From contig DHVR01000076.1 in NCBI GenBank assembly GCA_002412765.1, positions 1 through 8,800 of the forward strand: a stretch of 8,800 nt of DNA. The letters run 5' to 3'. The stretch comes from Leptolinea sp. UBA5203 (GTDB lineage: Bacteria; Chloroflexota; Anaerolineae; Anaerolineales; Anaerolineaceae). A model generated the notes under the pieces. It had not been told where the DNA came from, made no database searches, and worked only from the letters and a program-made list of their open reading frames with translations. A program made the translations under genes and the position numbers. Numbering within the stretch: position 1 is the first letter of the stretch; each line of letters begins with the position of its first letter. Below are positions 1-6,328 of the stretch, piece after piece.

Positions 1-266
1 AGATAACCAGTGCGAGGATAGGTAACTCGATCTTTAATCCTTGGTAGTATCTTACGGGCTAACCATGATCCGACAATGATTACAACTGGCTGTGCCAGGG
101 TTAATAAAACTAACTTATAAGCCGTGTTTTCCATTTGCGCCACGAACCAATAGGTTAGGCCGGCAAAGAATATGATCAATCCGCCTGCAATTTCTGACAA
201 TCCATCTACATACCAATATTTTCTGGTGTTACGAATAATATTTTCAATCTTAATTTTTTCAGACAT
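1..266 (-). CDS. Membrane protein with YPRTGY motif, N-terminal part (cut by left edge)
   Basis: The reading frame starts at the ATG whose A is base 266 and runs open to base 1, giving 88 complete codons, so the C-terminal part lies outside the window. It begins MSEKIKIENIIRNTRKYW. Two hydrophobic helices are visible, at about residues 24-43 and 50-70, followed by a basic stretch (RKILPRIKDR) and then TYPRTGY. The start is supported by AAGGAG five bases upstream and by a strong promoter and operator-like region (see separate entries). From memory, small membrane proteins with two helices followed by K/R-rich residues and YPRTGYV recur in Chloroflexota, often beside a small one-component transcriptional regulator. 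None is visible here, but it could lie beyond the left edge. No biochemical function is known to me. It is separated from the gene cluster by 305 bases and has its own promoter, so it is probably a separate transcription unit. Confidence 0.8.
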   Translation of the reverse strand, partial: MSEKIKIENIIRNTRKYWYVDGLSEIAGGLIIFFAGLTYWFVAQMENTAYKLVLLTLAQPVVIIVGSWLARKILPRIKDRVTYPRTGY

Positions 267-270
267 AACA

Positions 271-277
271 TCTCCTT
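271..277 (-). promoter_or_regulatory. Ribosome binding site of the YPRTGY membrane protein
   Basis: On the minus strand the sequence AAGGAGA ends four bases before the ATG at 266. This is a near-perfect Shine-Dalgarno sequence at normal spacing and fixes the start of that gene. Confidence 0.75.
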
Positions 278-278
278 G

Positions 279-305
279 CAAACCGGTTTGTAGAACAAAC
301 TTGTT
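279..305 (-). promoter_or_regulatory. Overlapping palindromic operator-like sites at the transcription start
   Basis: Three overlapping inverted repeats are packed here. CAAACCGGTTTG (279-290) is a perfect 12-base palindrome. GTTTGTagaACAAAC (286-300) is a perfect 6-base inverted repeat with a 3-base centre. AACAAacTTGTT (294-305) is a 5-base inverted repeat with a 2-base centre. All are built from the same GTTTG/CAAAC half-site. They lie just downstream of the -10 box, around the expected transcription start and before the ribosome binding site. That is where a dimeric repressor of the MarR, GntR, TetR or PadR type would block transcription. The symmetry is read directly from the sequence; the identity of the regulator is unknown and repression is inferred. 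Confidence 0.6.
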
Positions 306-312
306 TTTATTT

Positions 313-340
313 ATTATAAAACATTTCTGAGGGTTGTCAA
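313..340 (-). promoter_or_regulatory. Sigma-70 type promoter for the YPRTGY membrane protein
   Basis: On the minus strand a -35 box TTGACA (335-340) and a -10 box TATAAT (313-318) both match consensus exactly, with a 16-base spacer. An A-rich tract lies just upstream (about 347-360, read as A on the minus strand) and could act as an UP element. The expected start point is near base 306, about 40 bases before the ATG. A promoter this strong usually needs a repressor, which fits the palindromes just downstream. Confidence 0.75.
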
Positions 341-571
341 GACTGATTTTCTTTTTTTTGGAAAAACTAGCCAAATGGATAGGAAAAAATTTAATAATGA
401 ACCGCTGAGGAGAGTGATTTTTTAAAAAAGAAGAGTTATGAGAGAAAAAATTAATTCTTAATCACAACTCCGATTGCATTTCTATTCCGAAATTTACGCT
501 AATGTCAGAAGAACATGAAGAACAACCTATAGAATCACGCTGTTCAGTAAATCGTTAAATCAACATCCATC
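341..571. other. Intergenic spacer, no gene seen
   Basis: With the promoter and operator region, this forms a 305-base gap without a gene between the zinc-ribbon protein and the membrane protein. It is AT-rich, with stop codons in all frames and only a few very short open frames. I found no GC-rich hairpin followed by a T-run in the minus-strand direction, so I cannot place a terminator for the cluster. A short tandem of GAAGAACA (508-515 and 517-524) is present and is probably chance. Confidence 0.6.
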
Positions 572-1561
572 TTAATCCAGCACTTTAGTTCCACATTTAC
601 GGCAGAACCTAGCGCCTATTGAAAGTACTCCACCGCATTGCCTGCAAACAGTTGGCTGAGCGGGTGCACTCTTTTGTACAGTAGCCGGTGCCGGTTTTTC
701 CTTCCCGCATTTGAGGCAAACTTGTCCTGTGTTCTGGTTGCCGCAGATACATTGCCATACATCAGATTGGGTTTGCGTTGGTTGTTTGGTCGGTAAAGGT
801 CTTTTATCCGATGTTTCAGTGGGGGGAATCACAAAAGTATTCTTCTGCCTGGTTGATTTGGCAAGAATTGTGGGGGCAGAGTCTGTAGAGATTTCAGCTT
901 CCTGGTTCTCCGAGGGCATTGTCACAGATGTATTCTGCTGCTTTGTTGGTCTGGCAAGTATGGTTGGCGCATCATTCGAAGAAAAATCCACATCTGGGTG
1001 CTCGGAGGGCAAAGCAGCCGGGGTTGATGTGCCAGCCTGATTATCAGTTTGCAGAGATTCCTCAATTTGTATACTCTGCAGAAAAGTGATAATACTTCCC
1101 CAGGCTATCCTTTCTGAACCGGTAAGTTTCACCTGCTGTTTGGATTGACCGGTATCCAATACCAAAACTTGTCCGGAAGCGATGTTTTCTATCGAAAAGA
1201 GGCCGCCGTGATCTTCCTCTCCAGGGCGTAGAGAACGCCAAGAGCCCATATAAGCTGTTTGGTTTGTATCAAAACTAAGCATTAATTCCCAAACATCATT
1301 TTGACAGGTGAGGGTCGCCCCCAATGCAGGAAGCCCTGCATATTGGGCACTCCACCCCGTGGTAATCGAAGGGTCTTCAACCAATGGGTGAACTTTTGCC
1401 CATTCCAAAACACGAGCAAGTCGCTGGGAAAAAGCTGAAATTTCAGTAGGTTGGTCGACTAAAATTTTATCAAAATCCTGGCACAAGATTTCAATATCCG
1501 TAGTAATAAACGAGGGTGGAGTTAACTTAGAAAATACAGACTGATCGCTTGAGTTATTCAT
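572..1561 (-). CDS. Soluble protein with a 31-residue tandem repeat and two C-terminal zinc ribbons
   Basis: This 329-residue protein has no signal peptide or membrane helix, so it is probably cytoplasmic. Residues 1-165 form a predicted globular domain I do not recognise, with features such as GWSAQY, WELMLSFD and GSWRSLRPGEEDHGG. Residues 184-245 hold two copies of a 31-residue, Pro/Thr/Ser-rich repeat, each containing APTILA. The C-terminus carries two different zinc-binding knuckle modules. One is C271-x-C273-x8-C282-x2-C285 (WQCICG ... CLKCG). The other is C306-x2-C309-x10-C320-x2-C323, a classic zinc ribbon like those at the N-termini of two upstream genes. Its ATG lies ten bases after the stop of the 1036-residue protein, with TTAAGGA overlapping that stop, so the two are almost certainly cotranscribed and translationally coupled. 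The architecture suggests an adaptor that binds protein partners, but this is inference. Confidence 0.85.
   Translation of the reverse strand: MNNSSDQSVFSKLTPPSFITTDIEILCQDFDKILVDQPTEISAFSQRLARVLEWAKVHPLVEDPSITTGWSAQYAGLPALGATLTCQNDVWELMLSFDTNQTAYMGSWRSLRPGEEDHGGLFSIENIASGQVLVLDTGQSKQQVKLTGSERIAWGSIITFLQSIQIEESLQTDNQAGTSTPAALPSEHPDVDFSSNDAPTILARPTKQQNTSVTMPSENQEAEISTDSAPTILAKSTRQKNTFVIPPTETSDKRPLPTKQPTQTQSDVWQCICGNQNTGQVCLKCGKEKPAPATVQKSAPAQPTVCRQCGGVLSIGARFCRKCGTKVLD
827..1012 (-). repeat. Two tandem 93-base coding repeats (31 residues each)
   Basis: Residues 184-214 (bases 920-1012) align without gaps to residues 215-245 (bases 827-919). Conserved positions include PSE at the start of each copy, APTILA in the middle and Q-x-NT-x-V near the end. 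A partial third copy may follow (PPTE at residues 246-249). The repeat lies in the low-complexity linker between the N-terminal domain and the zinc ribbons. APTILA could be a short linear binding motif or a phosphorylated threonine site, but nothing in the sequence proves either. Confidence 0.75.
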
Positions 1562-1571
1562 AAGGTTTTCC

Positions 1572-4500
1572 TTAATTAATGGAGTTTCTAAGACTCTCGA
1601 TGAAATTCATAAACCAACTTGGTTGATAATTTTTTTTCGTTCCGTCTTCGTTATTGATAGCCGATGTTTTATCAACACCTTCTCCAGCATTTATATAAAC
1701 TGCTACACCGCCTGACCCATACAACCATACGGTAATATATTTCACGACGGCAGCTACAGCCACTTTTAATCCGACTGCGGCAGCTAATGCCGTGGCGACA
1801 TAAGCGACTGCCAAAACTCCTGCAATAATGGCGGAGATTGTGGTAACAGACAAGCCACGTTCCGAAAGTTTCATGTTCAATTCGGTATACACAGTTATCA
1901 GGTTTTCATGATTTCGCAAAGAATCATTGTCCCAACGTTGTTCCCACCAGGGATCTAATGCCTTTCCATTCTCTTTCTTTAAACCAGAGGGGAATATACC
2001 TGCCCAGACATGCCAATGAGGGATCTCGTATTGTTCATACTCAATTCCGTTCATCTTAATAATCGACTGGATCTTTTTTGGATCATCTCCTTTTTGATAT
2101 AAGCTTCTATTCAATAACCAACTGATAATCCTTTGACTCATCTGCTTGCAAACATATGGTTCTAACCCTGTTACGAGATTTGATGCTATATTCGTAATTG
2201 CTCCACGCATTGTATAGGGGCAGGCATCATACAATCCTTTCCAGTAAGGGTTGTTTAATTTCAGACTGTCTGCATCTATTAACAGGTCGCTAAGAAGTGT
2301 ACTGATATTTCTCTCTACATTAATAGTTTGGGATGTCTGCCAGATTGGGCTACCCGTGTCGGATAAAGGTCCATTGCATATAACTCGAAATTCACTGGGT
2401 GAAGACCCACCAAAGGTGGAGGAATTCAGGTTGTCCCAACGAATACCTGAATACCGCAGACCCCAGCAGGCGGAACCTTGAGCCAATGGTATATACTCAT
2501 TACTGGTATATAAATCCTTCTCCCGGGTGGTTTGATCCCGGTCCCTATTTATCAACTCCAAAAAACCTCTGTCTTTGTTGGGTGGATTCTCTATTTCCAG
2601 CGAAAGTGGGAGATTGGGTACGCCGATCTTCAAAGGATTGAGCTGAACATAAGCATAGGCTTCGGATGTGCCGCATAATCGACCCGGTACCACCCAAAAT
2701 TGAAAATCTAAGAATTGAGGATAAATCTGAACCAGATGAGGAGACATACCTGCCAAACCGTAATTTTTTGGCACACCTGCCCGTAGGACGGGTTCAACAC
2801 TTATGAAATGATTTTTCTTTTTATCCTTGGTGTAGGGAGTAAGGTCATTAGAATAAATTCTGTAGGCGAATAAACCCTCTCCGCTTTCCTCTGTGATTGG
2901 TTCAGGGTCTGGAAACTCGCCGGTGTGCTGAATATTTATCACGTCTACCATGTCCATAGCGCTGAGATACTCCTCACCTACGGTCACTTCTTTGTCAGTT
3001 CTCACAAAGAAAATTAAAATTGGCAGTAAATCTTTGCCGTCAGCAATGAATTGCATATCTTCGAGTTCCAGTCCAGGATAGGGTGTTTTCGGACGATTGT
3101 TCTTGCCCTTACCTTTCTCTGGATCGTAAGCATAGCAAATCATTTTTAGTTGAGGATGTACTTGTAATGTCGTTTTTGCTTTGTACTCCTTTCCCTTTTC
3201 ATCTTTCACCACGACATTAACCATTACCAGGCCATCATTGTCGGTGAGATCTTCACCAAAATAGGTTTCAAGGTCAATTCCATCGCGCATCTTTAGCTTA
3301 AAATTGTAGGTCAGTCCATCATCGGAGGAATAACCCTCTTTCACCTCCAGAATATCTGGCTCAAAGGTGAGTGGGGGATCCATAAATCCATAATAAAAAC
3401 CAACATTGATTGGGGAATTTTGAACCGGGTCGCGAAAACAGGCTACTAGCTCGGGGGGTTGCCATAGTTTCTCCTTCTCATTGAAGGTAATATTAGGAGA
3501 GTCCACTGGCAAAATTGTAAAATCCATCTTGAATTTCAACTGCACTTCGGCTTTTTCTTTTCCGAGCGGGAAAATCCCATTCACATCCAATATTACAGAA
3601 GAAGCAGACGGTATTTTCAGGAGGGTGATATTGGCAGTCAACTGTCCAGTAGAAGTTGTGGTCTTTATGTTGAAAAACTCTGCCAGATTAGGGGGTAAAT
3701 TCAATGAGATATTTGCACCTTTTTCAATCTGGTGACCCTCCTTGGTTACGCTATATGCATTAACTGTTAGTGTGACCGTTTTGTTAACTTCCAGATCAAA
3801 TTGTTTATGAGATGGGTTTAACACATAAACAGTCTCCTCTGAAGGTTGTTCCTCCTTGCCGGATGCGGCTGCCTGTGCTGCTTTGTTTGCCAATTCTCCT
3901 GCAATCGCGCTGAGTGTTCCTGCAATCGCGATACCAACCACTACGATTACCCGCGGAATTAATGGCCCTGATCCTGGTGAAGTTGTTGGTGGTAAAGGTT
4001 CCCACTCAGGCTCTGGCTCTGGATCTTCATTTTCCAGTATCGTCGCGAGCTCTTCGCTAGCTGTTTCCACCCATTGATAATTGTAACGGTTCATACCGGC
4101 AGTGCAGGTTATATAGATACTTAATTTGTCGACATAACTATTTCCAGGTGGAAACACAGCAGAAACCTGAAGTGTTTGGCTTCCAACGACAATCTTGCCA
4201 TAGTCGGTCTGAACTTTGGCACTATATTTATTCTGCGAGTCGGTGAAATCGATTGCGCCTCTGGTTACGCCGCCGAAACCAATATCAGGTTCGTCAATCC
4301 TTGCATAGATTTGGGCACTCATATAGTTAAGGCCTTGATGGATGTAGCCAGGATCATCATCAGTCCAATTGTATTCATCTATATTAGCACTGATAGTGAG
4401 ATCAATGTTCTGCCCGGCTGCGTAGCGTTGTCCAGGTTCAGTCCAGGTCATGGAGGCTTGAAAACTATCTCCGTTAAGTTCAGCGCTGAATATACCATTA

Positions 4501-4682
4501 CCTCGGCTGATCTTGTATATGTAATAACGATCAGCAGACTTTTCTTGGACATCAACTGAAATCAATTCCCAATATCCACTCTCTTCTTGTGCCAGGGTCG
4601 TTCCACTTACTGGCGTTACAGATAAAAGACTTCCAATAAAAAGGATCATCCAGATGCAGAAGTTCCATCGTTTGTTCTTCAT
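1572..4682 (-). CDS. Large exported multidomain protein with a candidate Cys-His-Asp domain
   Basis: This protein has 1036 residues. The N-terminus has a signal peptide (basic MKNKR, hydrophobic core to about residue 20, possible cleavage after A31). Residues 32-210 are beta-rich and end at a Pro/Glu-rich linker (PEPEPEWEP, 221-229). A hydrophobic segment at 242-262 is followed by an Ala-rich stretch. Residues 286-390 look like an Ig-like beta-sandwich, and 390-790 hold further beta-rich segments. Residues about 815-915 contain C845 at the start of a helix (YVCKQMSQ), H891 in HWHVWAGIFP, and D910 in LDPWWEQ. This order and spacing resemble a papain/transglutaminase-type triad. A hydrophobic region at 946-990 lies near the C-terminus. 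The product probably works at or outside the membrane, perhaps as a peptidase, cross-linking enzyme or adhesin-like surface protein. Domain calls are by eye, and the function is not established. AGGA just before the ATG serves as the ribosome binding site. Confidence 0.8.
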   Translation of the reverse strand: MKNKRWNFCIWMILFIGSLLSVTPVSGTTLAQEESGYWELISVDVQEKSADRYYIYKISRGNGIFSAELNGDSFQASMTWTEPGQRYAAGQNIDLTISANIDEYNWTDDDPGYIHQGLNYMSAQIYARIDEPDIGFGGVTRGAIDFTDSQNKYSAKVQTDYGKIVVGSQTLQVSAVFPPGNSYVDKLSIYITCTAGMNRYNYQWVETASEELATILENEDPEPEPEWEPLPPTTSPGSGPLIPRVIVVVGIAIAGTLSAIAGELANKAAQAAASGKEEQPSEETVYVLNPSHKQFDLEVNKTVTLTVNAYSVTKEGHQIEKGANISLNLPPNLAEFFNIKTTTSTGQLTANITLLKIPSASSVILDVNGIFPLGKEKAEVQLKFKMDFTILPVDSPNITFNEKEKLWQPPELVACFRDPVQNSPINVGFYYGFMDPPLTFEPDILEVKEGYSSDDGLTYNFKLKMRDGIDLETYFGEDLTDNDGLVMVNVVVKDEKGKEYKAKTTLQVHPQLKMICYAYDPEKGKGKNNRPKTPYPGLELEDMQFIADGKDLLPILIFFVRTDKEVTVGEEYLSAMDMVDVINIQHTGEFPDPEPITEESGEGLFAYRIYSNDLTPYTKDKKKNHFISVEPVLRAGVPKNYGLAGMSPHLVQIYPQFLDFQFWVVPGRLCGTSEAYAYVQLNPLKIGVPNLPLSLEIENPPNKDRGFLELINRDRDQTTREKDLYTSNEYIPLAQGSACWGLRYSGIRWDNLNSSTFGGSSPSEFRVICNGPLSDTGSPIWQTSQTINVERNISTLLSDLLIDADSLKLNNPYWKGLYDACPYTMRGAITNIASNLVTGLEPYVCKQMSQRIISWLLNRSLYQKGDDPKKIQSIIKMNGIEYEQYEIPHWHVWAGIFPSGLKKENGKALDPWWEQRWDNDSLRNHENLITVYTELNMKLSERGLSVTTISAIIAGVLAVAYVATALAAAVGLKVAVAAVVKYITVWLYGSGGVAVYINAGEGVDKTSAINNEDGTKKNYQPSWFMNFIESLRNSIN

Positions 4683-4752
4683 AATCCTATTGTCTCCCTA
4701 TACCTCTTTACACTGATTTTTTCTGCAGCAAGAGTTGGCAGCTAGAAAAGTC

Positions 4753-5433
4753 TCATGAATTACCATTAACCTTTGGCGACCGCAACAAAAAATAACCGAA
4801 CAATGTGCTGATCAACGCAGTGAAATGCATGGCTGTATAACCTGATGTGATAATAGTAGAACAACCACAGCCTAATAGCATGGGTACTGTCAGCGCCATT
4901 CCCAGGCGAATTGCATAGGGAAATGATTTATGAAATTTTTGTAGAGGTAGCAGCAGCTTGTCGAGTGGTTTGCGAAGCAACCATATTAATAGCGGCACGC
5001 CGCTAAGAATCACGGGTGTGAGAATATCCACACCTCCCGTACCACCAAGGATCAGTCGCAAAAGGGTAAAAAGAAACCATAAACCACCGACCACAACTCC
5101 AGGCAGTATCGCCAGAAAAGGCGTGGTGGCAAGTTTGCGCCAACCTTTCGACGGAGAATTCGTTTGTGGTGCAACCTGTATGGAAGGCTGCGATGGATTT
5201 CCTTTGGGTGGGCTGACCATTGGAGGCTGCCCTGGCAGCCAGTGAGTCCCGTCATACCATACAAAGCCACCTTCAGGGGTACAAGACCACCAGCGTTTTT
5301 CTTCGTCGATTGCCCTTAAACGAACAAGAGCAGCTGAATAAGTAGTTTTATCAATCTTCCTGGTGTTGAAGTCGTTGGTCAACTGCTGGTAAGCCTGCAT
5401 CATTTGGTTTAATGTCATTGGTTGTTGTTCCAT
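4753..5433 (-). CDS. Four-helix membrane protein with N-terminal WYDG module
   Basis: This protein has 226 residues. Residues 8-71 form a soluble module: an amphipathic helical part (LNQMMQAYQQL through VRLRAIDEE), then KRWWSCTPEGG, WYDGTHW and a PGQPP end. The WYDG-x-x-W part resembles the small tryptophan-rich DUF2510-type motif found beside membrane helices in bacteria. I have seen the same helical-plus-WYDG layout in other Chloroflexota proteins. A Pro/Ser/Gln linker (72-98) leads to four predicted helices at about 105-129, 136-153, 175-192 and 198-217, with GCGC in the third. The start follows AGGAGTGGGAGG, a very strong ribosome binding site. It lies 68 bases after the upstream gene and 70 before the 1036-residue gene. 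Its role is unknown; a membrane anchor or partner for its cluster neighbours fits best. Confidence 0.82.
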   Translation of the reverse strand: MEQQPMTLNQMMQAYQQLTNDFNTRKIDKTTYSAALVRLRAIDEEKRWWSCTPEGGFVWYDGTHWLPGQPPMVSPPKGNPSQPSIQVAPQTNSPSKGWRKLATTPFLAILPGVVVGGLWFLFTLLRLILGGTGGVDILTPVILSGVPLLIWLLRKPLDKLLLPLQKFHKSFPYAIRLGMALTVPMLLGCGCSTIITSGYTAMHFTALISTLFGYFLLRSPKVNGNS

Positions 5434-5447
5434 AGGCCTCCCACTCC
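5434..5447 (-). promoter_or_regulatory. Strong ribosome binding site of the WYDG membrane protein
   Basis: The minus strand reads AGGAGTGGGAGG followed by CCT and the ATG at 5433, so two Shine-Dalgarno-like cores lie side by side. This is richer than at the other genes of the cluster and supports both the start choice and comparatively high translation. Confidence 0.6.
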
Positions 5448-5501
5448 TTATGCCTTTCTAATCTTGTAAAATGCCATTTTCTATCCTCTATTGTTGCTTA
5501 T

Positions 5502-6236
5502 TTATTTATATGTCACTTTCGCTTTGTTGCAGCGGTTGATAATGGCATTACTGATAAATGCAAAATCGGCAGTGTCTACATAGACCTGATTTTTGGTTAA
5601 ATTTTCGTTTACATAGATAACATGTCGTTTTTCGTTTACTGTGATAGATTTAACTTTTTCAAAACTGCTCAATGTGCTTTGTTTTGATCCAGCCAACAAT
5701 CCCGCCCCTGCCGTCTGAGCGTTTCCTGACATCATTCCCGCTAAGGAGACAATCATTGCGAGAATCTGGCTTTTTTTGAATTGTTTTTGCATCTGCATGT
5801 GCTTGACACTCTTATCGTCCATCTCGAACATTACACAGTATTTTCCACCATTCATGAGGGCAACCAGAGGATATGCTAACAGCATTAGGACAGTGACAAT
5901 ACCGGCGACAATAACCATAATTTTTACAAATGCAAGCAGTGCAGAACCAATGCCATCTCCCAGATTCAGGAAAAAGACCAAAATAGCTGGCGCTAAAGCC
6001 GCTAACAGCAGGATCTTCCAGATCGTAATAACAAGGGTTGGGTTTTTCCACATATTCATTTCATAAACCCATCGCATGACACCATCTTCACCCATGACCA
6101 CCCCTGGGCTTACCTGGTGATTATGTTGTTGGACAACAACATCCGTTTTTGGAAGCTCTACGTTAAGGGCTGCACCACATTTTTCACAAAATTGGCTGTC
6201 TTGAGGAGATACCTGTCCGCATTTTTTACAAATCAT
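5502..6236 (-). CDS. Zinc-ribbon, two-helix membrane protein with PH-like C-terminal domain
   Basis: This protein has 244 residues. An N-terminal zinc ribbon uses C3-x2-C6-x10-C17-x2-C20. A linker (27-50) contains ELPK and SPG. RWVYEMNMWKNPT (55-67) leads into two membrane helices at about 68-92 and 100-128. The rest (about 130-244) has the pattern of a bacterial PH-like domain: YCVMFEMDDKSVKH, a small-residue loop (165-190), VKSITVNEKRHVIYV, and a final helix FISNAIINRC. From memory, zinc-ribbon proteins with a WVYEMNMWKNPT-like stretch before two helices also occur in Firmicutes. With both helices spanning, the zinc ribbon and PH-like domain face the cytoplasm. The leader and first 49 residues are shared with the upstream propeller gene, which it follows by 92 bases. 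No enzymatic motif is seen; a membrane adaptor is the likely role. Confidence 0.85.
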   Translation of the reverse strand: MICKKCGQVSPQDSQFCEKCGAALNVELPKTDVVVQQHNHQVSPGVVMGEDGVMRWVYEMNMWKNPTLVITIWKILLLAALAPAILVFFLNLGDGIGSALLAFVKIMVIVAGIVTVLMLLAYPLVALMNGGKYCVMFEMDDKSVKHMQMQKQFKKSQILAMIVSLAGMMSGNAQTAGAGLLAGSKQSTLSSFEKVKSITVNEKRHVIYVNENLTKNQVYVDTADFAFISNAIINRCNKAKVTYK

Positions 6237-6266
6237 CGCATAAAACCTTTCATGTTACCTGGTTTC
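6217..6266 (-). repeat. Shared leader and start region, copy 2
   Basis: These 50 bases align without gaps to 8082-8131, with 43 identical positions by my count. The match covers 30 bases before the ATG at 6236 and the first codons. It includes CATGAAAGG and the ATGCGATGATTTGT start context. AAAGG (6246-6250) is the likely ribosome binding site, nine bases before the ATG. See the finding on module duplication. Confidence 0.8.
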
Positions 6267-6267
6267 T

Positions 6268-6297
6268 ATAATATTCTTCAAAAGAAGTTTGTTTCAA
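6268..6297 (-). promoter_or_regulatory. Possible internal promoter before the PH-like protein gene
   Basis: On the minus strand TTGAAA (6292-6297) and TATTAT (6268-6273) are separated by 18 bases, a fair match to a sigma-70 promoter. Transcription would start near 6261, about 25 bases before the ATG. The hexamers are imperfect and the spacer is AT-rich, so this could be chance. If real, the last four cluster genes could be expressed separately from the propeller gene. Confidence 0.35.
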
Positions 6298-6328
6298 ATT
6301 GTGGAGTAATTGCAAAAAGAAGAGAGGA

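Noticed and set aside
341..360. T-rich run as a possible terminator
   Set aside because: No stable stem precedes it on the plus strand and no plus-strand gene ends here. On the minus strand it is an A-tract just upstream of the -35 box, which fits an UP element better.
4000..4035. Short tandem repeat in the large exported protein gene
   Set aside because: It encodes the Pro/Glu linker PEPEPEWEP; such simple coding repeats are common before membrane segments and need no further explanation.
4176..4559. A 127-codon open frame on the plus strand
   Set aside because: It lies entirely opposite the 1036-residue gene, has no ribosome binding site or recognisable domain, and its sequence is what antisense reading of that gene gives. 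The same applies to the shorter plus-strand frames at 711-1040, 2251-2641, 3481-3735, 3856-4077, 4958-5245, 5776-6066, 6117-6437, 6725-6961 and 7573-7818.
5448..5477. A nine-residue open frame (MAFYKIRKA) between the PH-like and WYDG genes
   Set aside because: It has GAGG upstream and ends next to the ribosome binding site of the WYDG gene, so a leader peptide is conceivable. It is too short to distinguish from chance, and shows no run of one amino acid or attenuator hairpin.
5468..5480. Interrupted palindrome AAAATGcCATTTT in the spacer before the WYDG gene
   Set aside because: The dyad is perfect but AT-rich and short. It has no T-run or GC stem for a terminator and no promoter beside it, so I give it no role.
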